From assembly GCA_007124345.1 (NCBI GenBank), contig SLFH01000345.1, positions 1-6,008 of the forward strand: a stretch of DNA of 6,008 nt, written 5' to 3'. The notes below the pieces were generated by a model. The model saw only the letters and a program-made list of their open reading frames with translations, was not told the DNA's origin and did no database searches. The translations under genes and the position numbers were made by a program. This stretch comes from Phycisphaerales bacterium (GTDB lineage Bacteria; Planctomycetota; Phycisphaerae; Phycisphaerales; UBA1924). Of the stretch, positions 4,471 to 6,008 are shown piece by piece; the stretch's first letter is position 1, and each line of letters starts with the position of its first letter.

Positions 4471-6008
4471 TTACTCGTCGTCGGGCGTGGAGACGCGGCC
4501 GTCGCGGGTGACGACGACGCGGGGCCTGCTCGGGCGAGTGACGACGCGTCGCTCGGGCTCGTCGCCGAGCCTGGAGAGGACTTGGTCAGAGGGGCCTGCG
4601 ATCATGGATCGCGCGGTGCGGAGGTTGCGGGTCTGCTCGGGTCGCTGGAGGTTGGGGGTGCCTGGGAGAGGTCCGCCGGAGGTGCCCCGGGTGCCACCGC
4701 CGATGAAGCCGCCCGAACCGCCGCCGGTGGATCCGCCTACCGAGCTGCCGCCGGAGCCGCCACCGGTGTTACCGCCAGAGCCTCCGGTGTTTCCGCCCGA
4801 ACCTCCGGTGTTGCCCGATCCGCCTCCTGGGTTGTTGCCGGAGCCGCCGCCGGGGCGGATGTCTGCGGGGACGGTGAAGTTCCAGGACTCCACGGCGTTG
4901 AGCGACTCAGACCATGGGACGAAATCGAAGAGGAGGGGGACGAACCCGTTGGACGCCGCGTGGCTGGCGTCTTCGGTCTTGATGGTGTTGGAGGCGCCGC
5001 GTCCGTGCTCTCGCCAGTACTGGTCCCAGCGAAGGGCGGCCCAGATCTCGTGGCCGGGGTTGATCAGGTCGGCGAGGTAGTGGGGCGATCTGATGCTGGT
5101 TCGTTCGCTCGGCGTGGGGCCGTTGTTGATGTTGCCGTAGCCGACGGTGTACATCGGGGCGATGTTGTTGAGGATGTCGCTCTGTCTGGGTTCGAGGACG
5201 AAGGTGACGTCGGGGTATCGTTGTTTGAGGATCTCGATCCACTGCAAGGTCTCCCAGAGCGGGAGTGTCATGGCGTCGAGTCCGACGAGCGTAGCGCCGG
5301 CCTGGACGGCGAGGTCCATCTCTCTGAAGGCGTTCTGGCGGTGGATGGGGTTGTTGACGTCGAAGCGGTTGATGTCGGCGCGTTCGGGGTTCCACATGGT
5401 GATGTGGTCCGCGGTCCTGCCCCACCAGAGGCCGAGCTCCTTTCCCGCTTCTGCGACGCGGGGGAATCCGTCGCGCGGGTCGAGAGCGGTGCGGAGCAGG
5501 GTGCTGTCGAGCCATCGGCTTGTGAACTGCCAGGGGTAGTTCTGTGCGGTCTCGTAGAGCCCGGTGGGGGCCCAGACGAGGAGGCGCTGGTGGTCGGGGT
5601 TGGCGCGGAGCATGCCGGTGACGACGTCGCGGAAGCCGTGGAGATCGGGCCTGCCCCGCGCCCACCCGTCGGGGTTGCCTGCGCTCTGCGAGCTTGTGAC
5701 GGCGATGGGGTAGCCGACGACGGGCGTGGGGTTGCGTTCGTACTTGACGGGGCCGTAGGTCTCGGCGAAGTAGTCACGGTAGGGGACGAGGGTGCGCTGC
5801 CACTCGTCGGGCTTGTCGGTGAACCGGACGGTGAAGCGGTAGGATCGGGAGTCTCCCGGATCGAGCGTTGCGCCGTTTGTGACGATGGTGCTCGTGGGTG
5901 TGAAGGGGGAGAAGTGGATGTAGATCACCCAGCCCTGACCGGTGGCGCACCCGCTCTGCGAACCGGGTGCGGCGCGGTAGGCGAAGGACACGTCGTGCTG
6001 GTACTCGA
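4471..6008 (-). CDS. C-terminal part of a putative TIM-barrel, glycosidase-like secreted protein (5' partial)
   Basis: The frame is open to the right edge, leaving 511 visible residues. A GTG at 5991 could be misread as a start, but five sense codons (EYQHD) precede it with no stop, so the gene runs beyond the window. Numbering from the first complete codon, residues 1-60 look like the end of a beta-sandwich (LDPGDSRSYRFTVRF). WQRTLVPYRDYFAETYG and PVVGYPIAV (from about 95) lead into a probable alpha/beta barrel to about 380. Strand-like segments include RLLVWAP, ATLVGLDAM, VTFVLEPR and FVPLLFDFVPW. Asp244 and Glu272 sit at barrel-strand ends and are candidate catalytic acids by position only. 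Residues about 386-444 are Gly/Ser/Asn/Thr low complexity, followed by a charged tail without a membrane anchor. I do not recognise a specific family; the fold suggests a carbohydrate-active enzyme of the GH36/GH31 sort. It converges on the epimerase gene. Confidence 0.75.
   Translation of the reverse strand, partial: EYQHDVSFAYRAAPGSQSGCATGQGWVIYIHFSPFTPTSTIVTNGATLDPGDSRSYRFTVRFTDKPDEWQRTLVPYRDYFAETYGPVKYERNPTPVVGYPIAVTSSQSAGNPDGWARGRPDLHGFRDVVTGMLRANPDHQRLLVWAPTGLYETAQNYPWQFTSRWLDSTLLRTALDPRDGFPRVAEAGKELGLWWGRTADHITMWNPERADINRFDVNNPIHRQNAFREMDLAVQAGATLVGLDAMTLPLWETLQWIEILKQRYPDVTFVLEPRQSDILNNIAPMYTVGYGNINNGPTPSERTSIRSPHYLADLINPGHEIWAALRWDQYWREHGRGASNTIKTEDASHAASNGFVPLLFDFVPWSESLNAVESWNFTVPADIRPGGGSGNNPGGGSGNTGGSGGNTGGSGGNTGGGSGGSSVGGSTGGGSGGFIGGGTRGTSGGPLPGTPNLQRPEQTRNLRTARSMIAGPSDQVLSRLGDEPERRVVTRPSRPRVVVTRDGRVSTPDDE
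4672..4851 (-). repeat. Gly/Ser/Asn-rich low-complexity coding repeat
   Basis: About 59 codons encode a glycine-dominated tract made of GGGSGN- and GGSGGNT-type units, including two adjacent GGSGGNT copies, later drifting to GGSTGGGSGG and GGGTRGTSGG. It joins the probable barrel domain to a charged C-terminal tail of about 65 residues, so it most likely serves as a flexible extracellular linker. At the DNA level it is a CCG/CCT-rich imperfect repeat, prone to slippage in triplet units, so its length may vary between strains. Confidence 0.8.

Noticed and set aside
4277..5080. A 267-codon + strand frame with a Pro-rich repeat
   Set aside because: It is antisense to the end of the barrel-protein gene; the Pro repeat is the mirror of its Gly-rich linker, and the frame runs through the shared terminator.

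Overview
The window is GC-rich, genome-like bacterial DNA. No single gene fixes the taxon. Planctomycetota, probably class Phycisphaerae, is my best guess. It rests on the look of the truncated pseudopilin-like protein at the left edge, an Mrp ATPase without its iron-sulfur cysteines, and short GC-rich palindromic repeats in a convergent gap. There is no rRNA, tRNA, CRISPR array, transposase or phage gene.

Layout, left to right: (1) The C-terminal end of a secreted or pilin-like protein (+, cut by the window edge). (2) A 192-bp convergent gap with three related palindromic REP-like units and a four-copy AACCCG array. (3) An Mrp/ApbC-type P-loop ATPase (-, complete), whose interdomain linker is encoded by a run of GGG-led heptamers. 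(4) A divergent intergenic region, then a secreted, very charged, helical Spy/CpxP-like protein (+) with a good Shine-Dalgarno sequence and a clear terminator. (5) About 490 bp without a convincing gene, with visibly lower GC, a second strong terminator that follows no gene, and a 20-bp operator-like palindrome. (6) A UDP-sugar 4-epimerase-like SDR enzyme (+). (7) A 12-bp-stem terminator shared by convergent genes. (8) The C-terminal 511 residues of a probable TIM-barrel, glycosidase-like protein (-, cut by the right edge), with a Gly/Ser/Asn-rich low-complexity tract.

The genes do not form one operon. They alternate in strand and most are separated by terminators. Possible themes are cell-envelope and polysaccharide work (epimerase, barrel protein, Spy-like protein) and Fe-S or cofactor housekeeping (Mrp). 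I see no clear undescribed multi-gene system. The most interesting signals are structural: REP-like hairpins whose differences keep the base pairing, a heptanucleotide array inside the mrp coding sequence, and the orphan terminator downstream of an AT-richer non-coding stretch.
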